From assembly GCA_017651225.1 (NCBI GenBank), contig JAGCDF010000067.1:1-46549 (forward strand): DNA of 46,549 nt, read 5' to 3'. The notes beneath the pieces are model-generated. The model was not told where the DNA came from and ran no database searches. It saw only the letters and a list, made by a program, of their open reading frames with translations. A program made the position numbers and the translations under genes. Source of the stretch: Bacteroidales bacterium (GTDB lineage: Bacteria; Bacteroidota; Bacteroidia; Bacteroidales; UBA932). The stretch's first letter is position 1, and every line of letters starts with the position of its first letter. This document shows positions 24,301 through 31,866 of this stretch, in pieces.

Positions 24301-26542
24301 TTTCGACAACGCCGTCACCGCCGGCGGCCGCCAGCGGAACATCCTGGCCAAGAGCGCCGCGCCGATGGGCGCCGTGATGGAATCGGCCATGGTCATGGAC
24401 GAAGACGCCGGCGTCCTGGCAGACGTTGCCGAAGAGGCCGTGGACTATGTCGCGACGGAGGAGGAGCAGGAGCAGGAACTCTCCGTGCGCGAGAATTTCG
24501 CCAACACGATCGCCTGGGAGCCTTTCCTGCGCGCCGACAAGGACGGCGTGGTGACGTTCAACTTCAGCACCGCCGACAAGCTTTCCACTTATTACGTGCA
24601 GCTCTTCGCGCACGATAAATCCTTCCGCAACACCACGCTCCGCCAGGAGATGGTCGTGACCCTGCCGGTCAAGGTGGCCGTCGTGCAGCCGCAGTTCCTC
24701 TATGAGGGCGACCGCTACGTGGCGCGCGTGACCGTGTCCAGCAGCAAGGGCGTGGCCATCCCCGGCAGCGTCAGCGTCCGCTTCCTGAACGGCAAGGACT
24801 ACAAGACCGCCCCGGTGCTGGGCGAGCGCAGCAAGCGCCTCAGCGTCTCCGCCGGCGGCACCGCCGACTTCAGCTGCGAACTCACCGCTCCGAAGGTGCG
24901 TGAGCTCGGCCTGCTGGTCAGCTTCACGCCCGACGACCCGAACTACGGCTCCGACGCCGTGTTCGTCACCATGCCGGTCAACCCGGCCGTGCAGACCATC
25001 ACCGAAGCCCACTCCGCCCTGCTGCGCGCCGGCATGGACCGCGACGCGGTCCTCGCCTCACTGCGCAGCCAGTTCGTCAACGTGGCGGGCGCCGAAGCGG
25101 CCCTGCGCGAGATTTCCATCCTCGGCATGATCCGGGAAGCCGTCCCGGAGAAGGTCCTGCCGGCCAGCGAAAACCTGCTCGACCAGTCCGAGGCGCTCTA
25201 CGCCAACTTCCTGATTGACGGACTCCCCGGCTGCGCGGGTTCCGCCGCCACGCCGGAGCAGCGCGCCGACATGGTGACCAAGATCCTTGCCTGCCGCACC
25301 TCAGGCGGCGGTTTCGGCTGGTTCGCGGGCATGACCGCCTCGCCCATCCTCACCGCCACCCTGCTGGAGCGGCTCGCCGACATGGGCGACGCCTGCCCGA
25401 AGCAGCTTGCGGACGCCATCCCGGCCGCGGTCCAGTTCCTCGACCGGAGTTTCCTGGGCGACCGCGCGCGGCCCTTCTGGTGCGGCGGCCTCAGCCTCGA
25501 GCAATACCTGCACGTCCGCGCCTTGTATCCGGAGGTGGACTTCGCCCCCAAGGCCACGGGCAAGCGCCTGCGCGAATTCCGCAAGGAAGCCAAGGCCTAC
25601 CTCGTGCCCGGCAAGGTCCGCGGCCTCAACGGCCGGGTCTTCGCCAAGGCCCGCCGGATGAAGACCCTGCGCGCCCTCGTGACCAGCGAGCGCGGCTCGG
25701 CCCTCGCCCGCGCCTGGGGGATTTCGTTCTTCGCCAAGAGCCGGCTCTCCCGCTCGCTCGACAAGGACATCGAATCGCTCCTCCAGTACGCCGAGCCGCA
25801 CCGCAGCGGCGGCATCTACTATCCCAACGCCGTCATGCCCTGGCGCGGCCTGCTCGAGAGCGAGCTCTACGCCCACGCGCTCATCTGCGACCTGCTGACC
25901 GACTGCGGCCACAACGAAGTCGCCGAGGGCATCCGCCTCTGGATCATGGTCCAGAAGGAGACCCAGCACTGGGAGGATGACCCCGCCTACCTCCAGGCCA
26001 TCGGCAGCGTGCTGCACGGCACGGAGGAGACCCTCCAGACGAAGGTCCTCGCCCTGTCCGCCACGACCACCCTGCCCTTCCCGCAGGTCAAGGCGGCCGG
26101 CAACGGCTTCACCCTTGCCTGCAGCTACAGCCGCGACGGGCAGACGCTGCTGGAAGGAGACGTCCTGCACATCGGCGACAAGGTCAAGGCCACCTACCAC
26201 ATCTGGAACGAGGAGAACCGCAGCTTCGTGCGGCTCACGGCCCCGCGCCCGGCGGCCTTCCGCCCGGTCGAGCAGCTCTCCGGCCCTTACGGCTGGCGGC
26301 TCCGCCCGATCTCCATCACGGGCTGGATGGACCTCAACCCGCAGGGCTACCGCAACGTGCTCGCCGACCGCACCGAGTTCTGGTTCGACAGCTATCCGGA
26401 GGAGAACACCACCCTCACGGAAGAGTATTTCGTGACCCAGGAAGGCACTTTCCAGTGCCCCGCCCCCGTGATCGAATCCCTTTACGCGCCCCACTACCGC
26501 GCCAACGATGACGGGCATCCGGCTATCACCGTCGCCCCTTAA
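21353..26542 (+). CDS. Bacterial alpha-2-macroglobulin family protein without thioester motif
   Basis: 1729 residues with a signal peptide (MKAIKLLTLTLITIMNLFSS, then AC; the lipobox is poor). Helical N-terminal part (about 25-300), macroglobulin domains with MG2 near 480-570 (MILTDRSAFNPDETVHYKVL), the A2M domain near 1045-1120 (IAWEPFLRADKDGVVTFNFS) and a helical thioester-like domain near 1240-1500 (GGGFGWFAGMTASPILTATL). The CxEQ thioester motif of trapping macroglobulins is absent; the expected place reads LPGCAGSAATPEQ. Members of this family act in the periplasm, possibly as protease traps or envelope chaperones. A pbpC partner is not present; an LD-carboxypeptidase gene follows. Confidence 0.9.
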   Translation: MKAIKLLTLTLITIMNLFSSACAKDDRGHTLTKLWAEYDKAYDADRPKDQADILTRIKKEAAAQHLAWDYYDATMKYVEARASSNWKLREELTAQAGQDIETFGEPVAVFYHRQRHAGTDELLQYVTEQKERLEQAHNPEFYTRDARVTGFIFSEFLLPRIANDYEYTLWSLYGYGRNEAVLQAIRTCYAGRYPFDALVEFCQVCRESNGPEDGLKKLGAFADAHAGQAVSILARDNMLTNRHTLLRRDQKSEAEAYRQLALDCQTLIADRKKFSGDEKALADCARRADDLLETLTAQEISLEVSKGVATMEVRNLQEVKVRILEGKREIWSTTVNNPKKTFYLRDTLTLQLPALDDKTYTLKCTGGKAETESEYRKYTLSIAHKRDLDGYAIYVADYLTGEPVKTCDVFLYNDEGKQVGQVPGLQLDGFTYLPESFVKPLEHEHWGWTVQAVARIDGRLRATPHHGFNYQPRETVGTDNPARHRAMILTDRSAFNPDETVHYKVLLYEGTYEFATRPAGIRLHATLTDPSGKMIGEEDLTTNEFGSAAGAFVLKKGERGGLYKIAVSEGGSTVASTQVRADEFVLPSFELTWKPDERFYLPKDNVTVAGSIRSYSGHNLGTAKARYEVRERNNTLAEGDLKLSPTGDFKIEFQAPEAEFYSTNVAVTVTVTDATGETLDFSKSVDVARHLPIRITVENRVPGRFESVNRYGGGSIIGEGVAQVRFQLGYGNGQTHPTLKIAYKVLHEGKTVLTGTAPNRETLPIDLSRFPSGLYEIKATATAVSDAGTQYDDETSFEIVKAADSDTALDMDVRAFYKEIDDPDGIALQVGATTGPVWIVAELYGDGNRLLEKRIVQLRGERGKDGSLQVIRFARKADYPEDLSLKVFWFRDEQSFSYSVYSYKPKTVAALPLRFTRFLDTTAPHRDYSFTLLTAAGTEVAATVFDKSTETIQRNVWSTVQPSRRSLPSVNYSSTLGTDESYGFDNAVTAGGRQRNILAKSAAPMGAVMESAMVMDEDAGVLADVAEEAVDYVATEEEQEQELSVRENFANTIAWEPFLRADKDGVVTFNFSTADKLSTYYVQLFAHDKSFRNTTLRQEMVVTLPVKVAVVQPQFLYEGDRYVARVTVSSSKGVAIPGSVSVRFLNGKDYKTAPVLGERSKRLSVSAGGTADFSCELTAPKVRELGLLVSFTPDDPNYGSDAVFVTMPVNPAVQTITEAHSALLRAGMDRDAVLASLRSQFVNVAGAEAALREISILGMIREAVPEKVLPASENLLDQSEALYANFLIDGLPGCAGSAATPEQRADMVTKILACRTSGGGFGWFAGMTASPILTATLLERLADMGDACPKQLADAIPAAVQFLDRSFLGDRARPFWCGGLSLEQYLHVRALYPEVDFAPKATGKRLREFRKEAKAYLVPGKVRGLNGRVFAKARRMKTLRALVTSERGSALARAWGISFFAKSRLSRSLDKDIESLLQYAEPHRSGGIYYPNAVMPWRGLLESELYAHALICDLLTDCGHNEVAEGIRLWIMVQKETQHWEDDPAYLQAIGSVLHGTEETLQTKVLALSATTTLPFPQVKAAGNGFTLACSYSRDGQTLLEGDVLHIGDKVKATYHIWNEENRSFVRLTAPRPAAFRPVEQLSGPYGWRLRPISITGWMDLNPQGYRNVLADRTEFWFDSYPEENTTLTEEYFVTQEGTFQCPAPVIESLYAPHYRANDDGHPAITVAP

Positions 26543-26554
26543 TCCATGGACCGC

Positions 26555-27610
26555 ATGAAAAAACTCTTCCTCCTCCTTGCGGCGGTTTCGCTGCTGTCCT
26601 GCGCCCGGGAAATCAGCCCCGAGGCCGTGCTGTCCTGCGTGCAGCCGCCCGTCCTGCAGCCGGGGGACAGGATCGCCCTCATCTCACCCTCCTACTTCAC
26701 CTCGAAGGAGAATGTGGATGCCGCGTCAGAGATTCTCCGTGCGTGGGGTTTCGAGCCCGTCGTGGGCCCCAACGTGGGCAAAGAGTACCTGGGCTACTAC
26801 GCCGGCACGGACCAGGAGCGCCTTGCGGACCTGAAATGGGCGCTGAAGGACAAGTCGATCAAGGCCATCCTCTGCAACCGCGGCGGATACGGCACCATCC
26901 ACCTGACCCGCATGCTGCCGCTGCGGACCTTCGCCGCCCATCCCAAATGGCTCATCGGCTTCAGCGACATCACCACCCTGCACGGGATGGCGAACCGCGC
27001 CGGGGTGATGAGCATCCACGGCACGATGTGCTCGCTGATGGCCAAGTCACAAGGCGTCGGCATGACGAACACCCTGCTGCGCGACCTCCTCTCCGGGACG
27101 GTCCCGCAGTACGAAGTGCCCGCCCACCCGCTCAGCATCCCCGGCCATGCCCAGGGGACGCTGGTCGGCGGCAACCTGAGCACCTTCTCGCCCGTGCTCG
27201 GCACGGAGGCGGACGCCACCCTGGCGGGCGGCATCATCCTCTACATCGAAGAAGTGGAGGAGGACATGAGCCACATCGACCGAATGATCAACACGCTGGT
27301 CCTGAATGGCGTTTTCGACCGTTGCCAGGGAGTCATCCTCGGCGAGTTCACGGACTGCGAGGCCAACCTGCAGATTGACAGCGTCGAGGAGCTCATCTGC
27401 GGCTACCTCAGGGACCGCCACATCCCGGTCCTGTGCGGCTTCCCCGCCGGCCACGGTGACGTGAACCTGCCCCTGCTGATGGGCGCGCCCGTCACGATGG
27501 ACGTCCGCGCGGACGGGGCGACGCTGACTTTCGACGTGGCCGGACAGGCGAAGACCGTTTCGACGGAAGCCGCCCTCGCGGAAACAGAAGACCTCCTTCA
27601 GAATCGGTAA
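26555..27610 (+). CDS. LD-carboxypeptidase, peptidase family S66, lipoprotein
   Basis: 351 residues from MKKLFLLLAAVSLLSCARE with lipobox LLSC; the ATG at 26546 is an alternative. Family S66 hallmarks: GDRIALISPSYF at the N-terminus, CNRGGYGTIHL, the nucleophile Ser in WLIGFSDITTLHG (about residue 137), the Glu in ILYIEEVEED and the His in GFPAGHGDVNLPL. These enzymes cut the L,D bond of murein tetrapeptides during peptidoglycan recycling; the lipobox suggests action in the periplasm. The start lies 12 bp after the macroglobulin stop. Its 3' end overlaps the convergent barrel gene by 13 bp. Confidence 0.92.
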   Translation: MKKLFLLLAAVSLLSCAREISPEAVLSCVQPPVLQPGDRIALISPSYFTSKENVDAASEILRAWGFEPVVGPNVGKEYLGYYAGTDQERLADLKWALKDKSIKAILCNRGGYGTIHLTRMLPLRTFAAHPKWLIGFSDITTLHGMANRAGVMSIHGTMCSLMAKSQGVGMTNTLLRDLLSGTVPQYEVPAHPLSIPGHAQGTLVGGNLSTFSPVLGTEADATLAGGIILYIEEVEEDMSHIDRMINTLVLNGVFDRCQGVILGEFTDCEANLQIDSVEELICGYLRDRHIPVLCGFPAGHGDVNLPLLMGAPVTMDVRADGATLTFDVAGQAKTVSTEAALAETEDLLQNR

Positions 27611-28752
27611 TTCAGCTGGAGACGGACGGACCAGGAAGAAAACACACCGTTCTGAGACAAAATGTAGCGGTTCCCGGTCTCATAGGCATGTTCCACCGGG
27701 TTGCTGCGGAAGGCGAAGCTGGTGAATTCTCCCCAGGCATTCACAAAGAAATGTCCGAAGGAGTAACAGATGCCGGCCCGCGCGATGAAATTCGGATAGA
27801 CACGACCGAGATTCACGAAGCGGTGGTCAATCTCATCCTTGAATGTGAAGAGAGACGCGTGGGCATAGTCTTCCTCGATGACCTTGCTGTAGAAAGTGAG
27901 CATCGGAGCGGCCGTGAGGTTGACGGTCAGGTTGCGGAGCCCGCGCAGGTCCTTCGGACCGACGGCATCGCGGTGGTAAGGGACCCAGTTGAAGGAATAG
28001 CCTGCCCCCACCGAAGCCTGGTGGGTCGTGAAGCGGCCCAGACCGTTGGTCAGGAGCAATAAGGTGGCATCCGTCGGATCCATCACCGTCATGCCGTAGG
28101 TGTATCTGGCCGCCACGATCCAGGAACCGGCCGTGTGACGCTGCATCGACCGGCTGTTGTAGGCGGCGCGATACGAGAAGCGGTGCCTGTTGAAGGCATA
28201 GATACCGCTCACGATCCAGGACTTAGTCTCGGCGACATGGTCGGTGTCGACCGGGATGCCTTCTCCCTTTTTCGCCTGCTCTTCCGGTGCCAGGATATCG
28301 ATGAACATGGTGCCGCCGGGCACGGCGAAATATTTGGCGTATTGCACGTTCAGGCCAAAGAAATTGGCATCCCAACGGAAGGAGAAGGCCCTGTTTTTCC
28401 CCGCACCGGGACCGACCTCCCGCAAGAAACACAACAGGACCGGTCCGAAAGCTACACTGGCGCCCAGGCTGCTCGCCAGACGGGTATTCATTCTCAGCTG
28501 GTAGTCAAACACTGCATGGAGGGGATCGGAATAGACCTCCTCCCGGCTATCGATTCCAACCCCGTTCTCGGCCATCTCATAGATCAGGCCCCCGCCCCAG
28601 CCCTTGTACGGCTGGAAAATATAGACGGAGTCCAGCTTGGGATTCGGCCCGCACAGGCGCTGCCACAGCCCGGCCACGCCGCGCGTCTGCGCCGAAGCCG
28701 TCCAGGACGACAGGGCGAGGCCTGTGGAGAGGAGTAAAAACTTGAATTTCAA
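27598..28752 (-). CDS. Outer-membrane beta-barrel protein, DUF4421-like
   Basis: 384 residues, signal peptide MKFKFLLLSTGLALSSWTAS ending AQ. The body alternates polar and aromatic residues and ends in VRLQLNYRF, a classic barrel-terminal Phe. The layout (DSVYIFQPYKGWGGGLIYEM near the start, HQASVGAGYSFNWVPYHRDA in the second half) resembles DUF4421 proteins of Bacteroidota, but the assignment is by eye. No ligand or enzyme motif is visible. It is transcribed alone from the box at 28776-28783. Confidence 0.7.
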   Translation of the reverse strand: MKFKFLLLSTGLALSSWTASAQTRGVAGLWQRLCGPNPKLDSVYIFQPYKGWGGGLIYEMAENGVGIDSREEVYSDPLHAVFDYQLRMNTRLASSLGASVAFGPVLLCFLREVGPGAGKNRAFSFRWDANFFGLNVQYAKYFAVPGGTMFIDILAPEEQAKKGEGIPVDTDHVAETKSWIVSGIYAFNRHRFSYRAAYNSRSMQRHTAGSWIVAARYTYGMTVMDPTDATLLLLTNGLGRFTTHQASVGAGYSFNWVPYHRDAVGPKDLRGLRNLTVNLTAAPMLTFYSKVIEEDYAHASLFTFKDEIDHRFVNLGRVYPNFIARAGICYSFGHFFVNAWGEFTSFAFRSNPVEHAYETGNRYILSQNGVFSSWSVRLQLNYRF

Positions 28753-28775
28753 AATGCGGTTAGCTTTTTACCCTC

Positions 28776-28783
28776 CAAAGATA
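28776..28783 (-). promoter_or_regulatory. -7 box of the barrel gene
   Basis: CAAAGATA reads TATCTTTG on the minus strand, fitting TAnnTTTG, 24 nt before the ATG at 28752. It also lies just beyond the stop of the upstream nuclease gene (28798). Confidence 0.5.
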
Positions 28784-28797
28784 AGGCTTTTTGCTGA

Positions 28798-29970
28798 TTA
28801 TCGGTTCCCTTTCGCGCGGTTATGCGTCTTGCACAGCATCTGGCAGTTGGAAATGTCGGTGGCGCCGCCTTTGCTCCAGGCCGTCACGTGGTCGGCATCC
28901 ATATCCTTGAGCTCCCAGATCTTGGTATGGTTCGCATCGTGGCCGATGGCGCAGAGCGGACAGTTGGATTCGCCTTTCTCCCTGGCGGCAGCGGTCTGCT
29001 GCGCATAAACGGCCTTCTTGGTCGGTTCATCGAAGACGCGTACGTTCAGCAGTTTCGTGTTCTGGCAGCCGTCCAGAATGTATTCGTAGATGCCTTTCTT
29101 CTCCTTAACGTAGAAACTCTCGTAGAGCTCCCGCACCTTGGCAGCCACCTCGGCGGGGTTGTAGGCCGTGCGGTGGTAGCGCTCGTAGAGTTCGCCCCAC
29201 TTCAGGCCGCACATCTCCTTCTCCGGTGTGATGTCGAACACGGAGGTAATCCAGTCGATCACGGAGGTGAAATAGGCCTTCAATTCAGCAATGCGGTCAT
29301 CATACCGATGCGCGGCCATGTACTCTTCCACATGGCCCCGGCTCACCCAGTCCAGTGCCGCTTCCAGGTAGTCCTGCCGCTTGGCGGAACCCGGGATGAA
29401 GCAGCTCCACTTGTTGATGTTGGTATTGTTGGAGTTGGAGAATTCTTCCTTGGCCTTGGTGACGAATGGGCCGCTGTACACGGCGTTCAGCGTCTCCTGG
29501 TTGTTCAGCGGGATGCCCACGATGTTGATGGTCCGGAACCAGTCCTTGATTTCTTTCTCCGTGCCTTCGCAAACGTAGATCAGCAACTTGGTATTTAGGA
29601 ACTTCTCCTGCTCATCCGGATTCAATGCGCTGAAGTACCACGGCCGCCCGTCGGCGTCGATCCAGGCGAATTTCTCAGTAAGGAATCGGCCCAGCGAGGT
29701 GATGCGCTGCTGGCCGTCGAGCACCTCGTAGCGGTCTTCACCGACTTTGGAGAAGTAGATGAGGCCCAGCGGATAGCCGTTGCGGACGGACTGGATTACG
29801 TCCACCTCCTTCTTGCCGCCGTTCTCGGCGTACAGGTAATGCCGCTGGAATTCCGGCTGTATGGTCAGCCGGCCCGAGAGGCCGTACAGCCCCTTGCCTT
29901 CGTATTCGTTATACTGGAACCCTTTGCAGATATCGCCAATGGTCCAATCGGTTACAAGTCGTGCTATCAT
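28798..29970 (-). CDS. DUF262 domain protein with C-terminal HNH nuclease
   Basis: 390 residues. The N-terminal DUF262 (GmrS/ParB-like) domain shows [13 protein letters not shown] (35-46) and the nucleotide-binding/catalytic-type motif [10 protein letters not shown] (84-93). The last 55 residues form an HNH nuclease with zinc-type cysteines (CPLC and, later, [13 protein letters not shown]) and [12 protein letters not shown]. The combination is typical of modification-dependent or restriction-type defence nucleases. Its start overlaps the methyltransferase stop by 4 bp (ATGA), so the two are translated together. Expected to cut DNA lacking, or carrying, the partner's mark; which one is unknown. 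Confidence 0.88.
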   Translation of the reverse strand: MIARLVTDWTIGDICKGFQYNEYEGKGLYGLSGRLTIQPEFQRHYLYAENGGKKEVDVIQSVRNGYPLGLIYFSKVGEDRYEVLDGQQRITSLGRFLTEKFAWIDADGRPWYFSALNPDEQEKFLNTKLLIYVCEGTEKEIKDWFRTINIVGIPLNNQETLNAVYSGPFVTKAKEEFSNSNNTNINKWSCFIPGSAKRQDYLEAALDWVSRGHVEEYMAAHRYDDRIAELKAYFTSVIDWITSVFDITPEKEMCGLKWGELYERYHRTAYNPAEVAAKVRELYESFYVKEKKGIYEYILDGCQNTKLLNVRVFDEPTKKAVYAQQTAAAREKGESNCPLCAIGHDANHTKIWELKDMDADHVTAWSKGGATDISNCQMLCKTHNRAKGNR

Positions 29971-31082
29971 AGTGATTTTTGTATTTTCTTGATTACAATT
30001 CTTTCATACAGACGGAGCAATTGGCCATTCTCTTCTACGTAAAATCGTGGACCGCCTCCAGCTTTGCCTAGCCTCTTCTTAATAATGTTCATATCAGCAA
30101 GCTGCAAACTATGGCCAACAATCTCAAATTGCTCCGGGCAATATCTATCGAGAAATGAAATGGGAACACCCATAGCGCCATTATAATCATTAGGGATAGC
30201 ATCTGAGTAAGGCACCTCCAAAGCATCGTAATTAATGTAATGCCGGTACCCCGTCTCTTGGATTTCCCGGTGCTTACCAAAACGCTCATTGTCCTTCATG
30301 GACATGAGTTTCATTGATTCGTGCCGTCGTCCATGCTCAAGATTTGTAAACCATCTTACGCCTTTGACGCGGATGTACTTCTTTCCTTTTTCATCAACAC
30401 GCCATCCAGCAGCTTCGATCGGATAGGATTCTGGGACCATAAATTCTCGATCGCCACTGGATATAGAAGGGCCATACCACAATTTATTATCGCGGATAAG
30501 TGGGAAAACTTCCTTATAAGAAATAGCATTCATGCTACCGATAATAAGGATTTGTTTTTGGGCGGAAACACACCATGCCAAGAACTCCCGGAAAAGACTA
30601 AAGGGCGGATTCGTCACGATGATATCGGCCTGGTCGCGGAGGGCGCAGACTTCCGGGCTGCGGAAGTCACCGTCACCCTCAAGATAATGCCATTCCAGGT
30701 CATCGATGTCGATGCGGCCGCTGCCGTTGGTGTCACGGGTGAGTTCGAAGATCTTCCCCTTGATGCGGGTTTTGTCGATGTCGAACAGGGGGCTCTCCGT
30801 CTCGAAGAGGGTGGGCTCGTAGTCCTTGTACTTCTTGCTCTCGACGGCATAGGACGTGCTGATGAGGCGTTTCAGGCCCAGACGTTCGAAGTTCTGGGCG
30901 AAGAAACGGGTGAAGTTGGACCACTCGGGGTCATCGCACGGCAAGAGGACAGTCTTGTCGCGAAAGGTGTCCGGGTTGTACTCCAGATAGGCGTTGACCT
31001 CTTTTTGGATGTCGGCGTACTGGGTGTAAAACTCGTCGTTCTTGGCAGCCTTAGCGGCGCCAAGATTCGTGTTGTTGGCCAT
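29967..31082 (-). CDS. EcoRI-family adenine-specific DNA methyltransferase
   Basis: 371 residues starting [20 protein letters not shown], followed by QYADIQKE, a signature of the EcoRI methylase family. A cofactor-side motif [13 protein letters not shown] lies at 45-57 and the catalytic NPPF at 158-161 ([16 protein letters not shown]). The enzyme should methylate adenine N6 in a short recognition sequence. The recognition site cannot be read here; GAATTC is only the site of the founding member. Codons after about residue 160 (bases 29967-30610) are clearly AT-richer than the first part, as if two sources were joined at the NPPF motif. It is upstream of, and coupled to, the DUF262-HNH nuclease. 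Confidence 0.9.
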   Translation of the reverse strand: MANNTNLGAAKAAKNDEFYTQYADIQKEVNAYLEYNPDTFRDKTVLLPCDDPEWSNFTRFFAQNFERLGLKRLISTSYAVESKKYKDYEPTLFETESPLFDIDKTRIKGKIFELTRDTNGSGRIDIDDLEWHYLEGDGDFRSPEVCALRDQADIIVTNPPFSLFREFLAWCVSAQKQILIIGSMNAISYKEVFPLIRDNKLWYGPSISSGDREFMVPESYPIEAAGWRVDEKGKKYIRVKGVRWFTNLEHGRRHESMKLMSMKDNERFGKHREIQETGYRHYINYDALEVPYSDAIPNDYNGAMGVPISFLDRYCPEQFEIVGHSLQLADMNIIKKRLGKAGGGPRFYVEENGQLLRLYERIVIKKIQKSL

Positions 31083-31139
31083 AAGCTGCGCTTCTCATGG
31101 CACTTGCGACTTAACTCGGTGGGGCTGGCAGGGCACAAC

Positions 31140-31258
31140 AAAAAAGGCATGGACTTTTCCAATCCATGCCCTGAGGCCCTGAGAAGCCCGCAACACTAGA
31201 TAAGTCGAGTCCACGCCTACGCGCAGACATTCACTGACCTATCCGGTGTATTGCTTTG
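31140..31258 (-). ncRNA. Structured RNA with terminator upstream of the methyltransferase
   Basis: On the minus strand three stacked stems form one long hairpin: 31254-31246 with 31196-31190 (7 bp, one bulge), 31243-31236 with 31206-31199 (8 bp) and 31228-31221 with 31216-31209 (8 bp) capped by a 4-nt loop. Three positions are G.U pairs on the minus strand but would be A.C mismatches on the plus strand, which fixes the strand. A terminator follows: GGCATGGA (31146-31153) pairs with TCCATGCC (31163-31170), and the U tract corresponds to A at 31140-31145. The transcript would be about 120-150 nt and the 5' end is uncertain. It may be a free small RNA or an attenuated leader of the methyltransferase operon, whose ATG is 58 nt beyond the U tract. 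No known family is recognised with certainty; a 6S-like RNA is one candidate. Confidence 0.6.
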
Positions 31259-31375
31259 TGAAATTTCTCAGGTTTCAGGGCAACCGAATAAATAGCAAAT
31301 GCTAAATTACTATATGTCTCCTCCTCTTCCGGGAGGCATCACAAATGTAAGAATTATCAGCGGAATAACAAGCAG

Positions 31376-31483
31376 TCCGGGCTTGACCCGGAATCTCGGT
31401 ACCGGAAATAGCCCAAATTGGTGCCGACCCAACTTTTATAACCAGGGTCGGCGCCATCAAGCGTCAAAAACGGCACCGAGATT
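31376..31483. repeat. Palindromic repeat and nested inverted repeats
   Basis: 31376-31392 is a short copy of the REP-like element (TCCGGG-CTTGA-CCCGGA). It runs into an outer inverted repeat, 31392-31404 with 31471-31483 (12 of 13 bp), which encloses an inner one, 31420-31430 with 31445-31455 (10 of 11 bp plus a wobble). The inner hairpin is followed by AAAAACGGC, recalling the tail of the 51-bp units at 14590-14691. No coding sequence fits; an open frame across it has no plausible protein. Confidence 0.7.
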
Positions 31484-31492
31484 TCCCATACT

Positions 31493-31711
31493 GACAGGTG
31501 TCCGGGAAAACGCCATTCTACGCAATATTTCTGGACACCTCCCCATGGTATTTATCGTTTTCCACTGTTTTCGCCGACAGGTATCCACTTTTTTTGCACC
31601 AGTGACCGATTTCCTGGACACCTGTCGGGTTGGGCTTGGGGTAAAGGCGATATTTGGGGAAGGTATATTTCCCCAAAACCCCTCCAACTGTGGGAAAAAA
31701 CACCCACAGTT
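31493..31711. repeat. Array of alternating AGGTGTCC/GGACACCT arms and two perfect hairpins
   Basis: GACAGGTGTCC (31493-31503) faces GGACACCT (31533-31540). CGACAGGTATCCA (31575-31587) faces TGGACACCTGTCG (31615-31627), 12 of 13 bp. Two perfect 9-bp palindromes follow: TTTGGGGAA (31653-31661) with 31669-31677, and AACTGTGGG (31686-31694) with 31703-31711. The segment is AT-rich compared with its flanks and gene-free. Confidence 0.7.
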
Positions 31712-31802
31712 AGCGGGATTCGCCGGCTGTGCGTTGAGCAACTGCACGAGTCGACAACAGTCGACCGGCCACAGGCCGCAGGGGTTCGGGGATATGCCCC
31801 GT

Positions 31803-31823
31803 AAAAACCGCGGCCGCCCGCGG
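31803..31823 (-). terminator. Intrinsic terminator of truA
   Basis: CCGCGG (31818-31823) and CCGCGG (31808-31813) pair around a 4-nt loop and are followed on the minus strand by five T (31807-31803). It lies about 44 bp beyond the truA stop, which fits a truA terminator. Confidence 0.7.
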
Positions 31824-31866
31824 GGGAAGGCCGGCGAATGTAAATAGAGGGTGGGGCTGACGATGG

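Noticed and set aside
29967-31082. Assigning GAATTC as the recognition site of the methyltransferase
   Set aside because: Family name alone does not fix specificity, the C-terminal half has a foreign composition, and GAATTC is common in the window, so the sequence gives no test.
31083-31260. tmRNA, SRP RNA or tRNA
   Set aside because: No alanyl-tRNA-like acceptor with CCA, no GGAA-capped SRP core and no cloverleaf could be drawn on either strand.
31550-31715. Possible replication origin, because of several TCCAC/GTGGG words and AT-rich stretches
   Set aside because: None matches the DnaA box TTATCCACA closely, and dnaA, gidA or parAB are not adjacent; the words are parts of hairpin arms.
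31299-31847. An open frame of 182 codons across the inverted-repeat cluster
   Set aside because: It reads through palindromic repeats (SSPGLTRNLG is the typical translation of the REP-like element) and has no protein-like composition.
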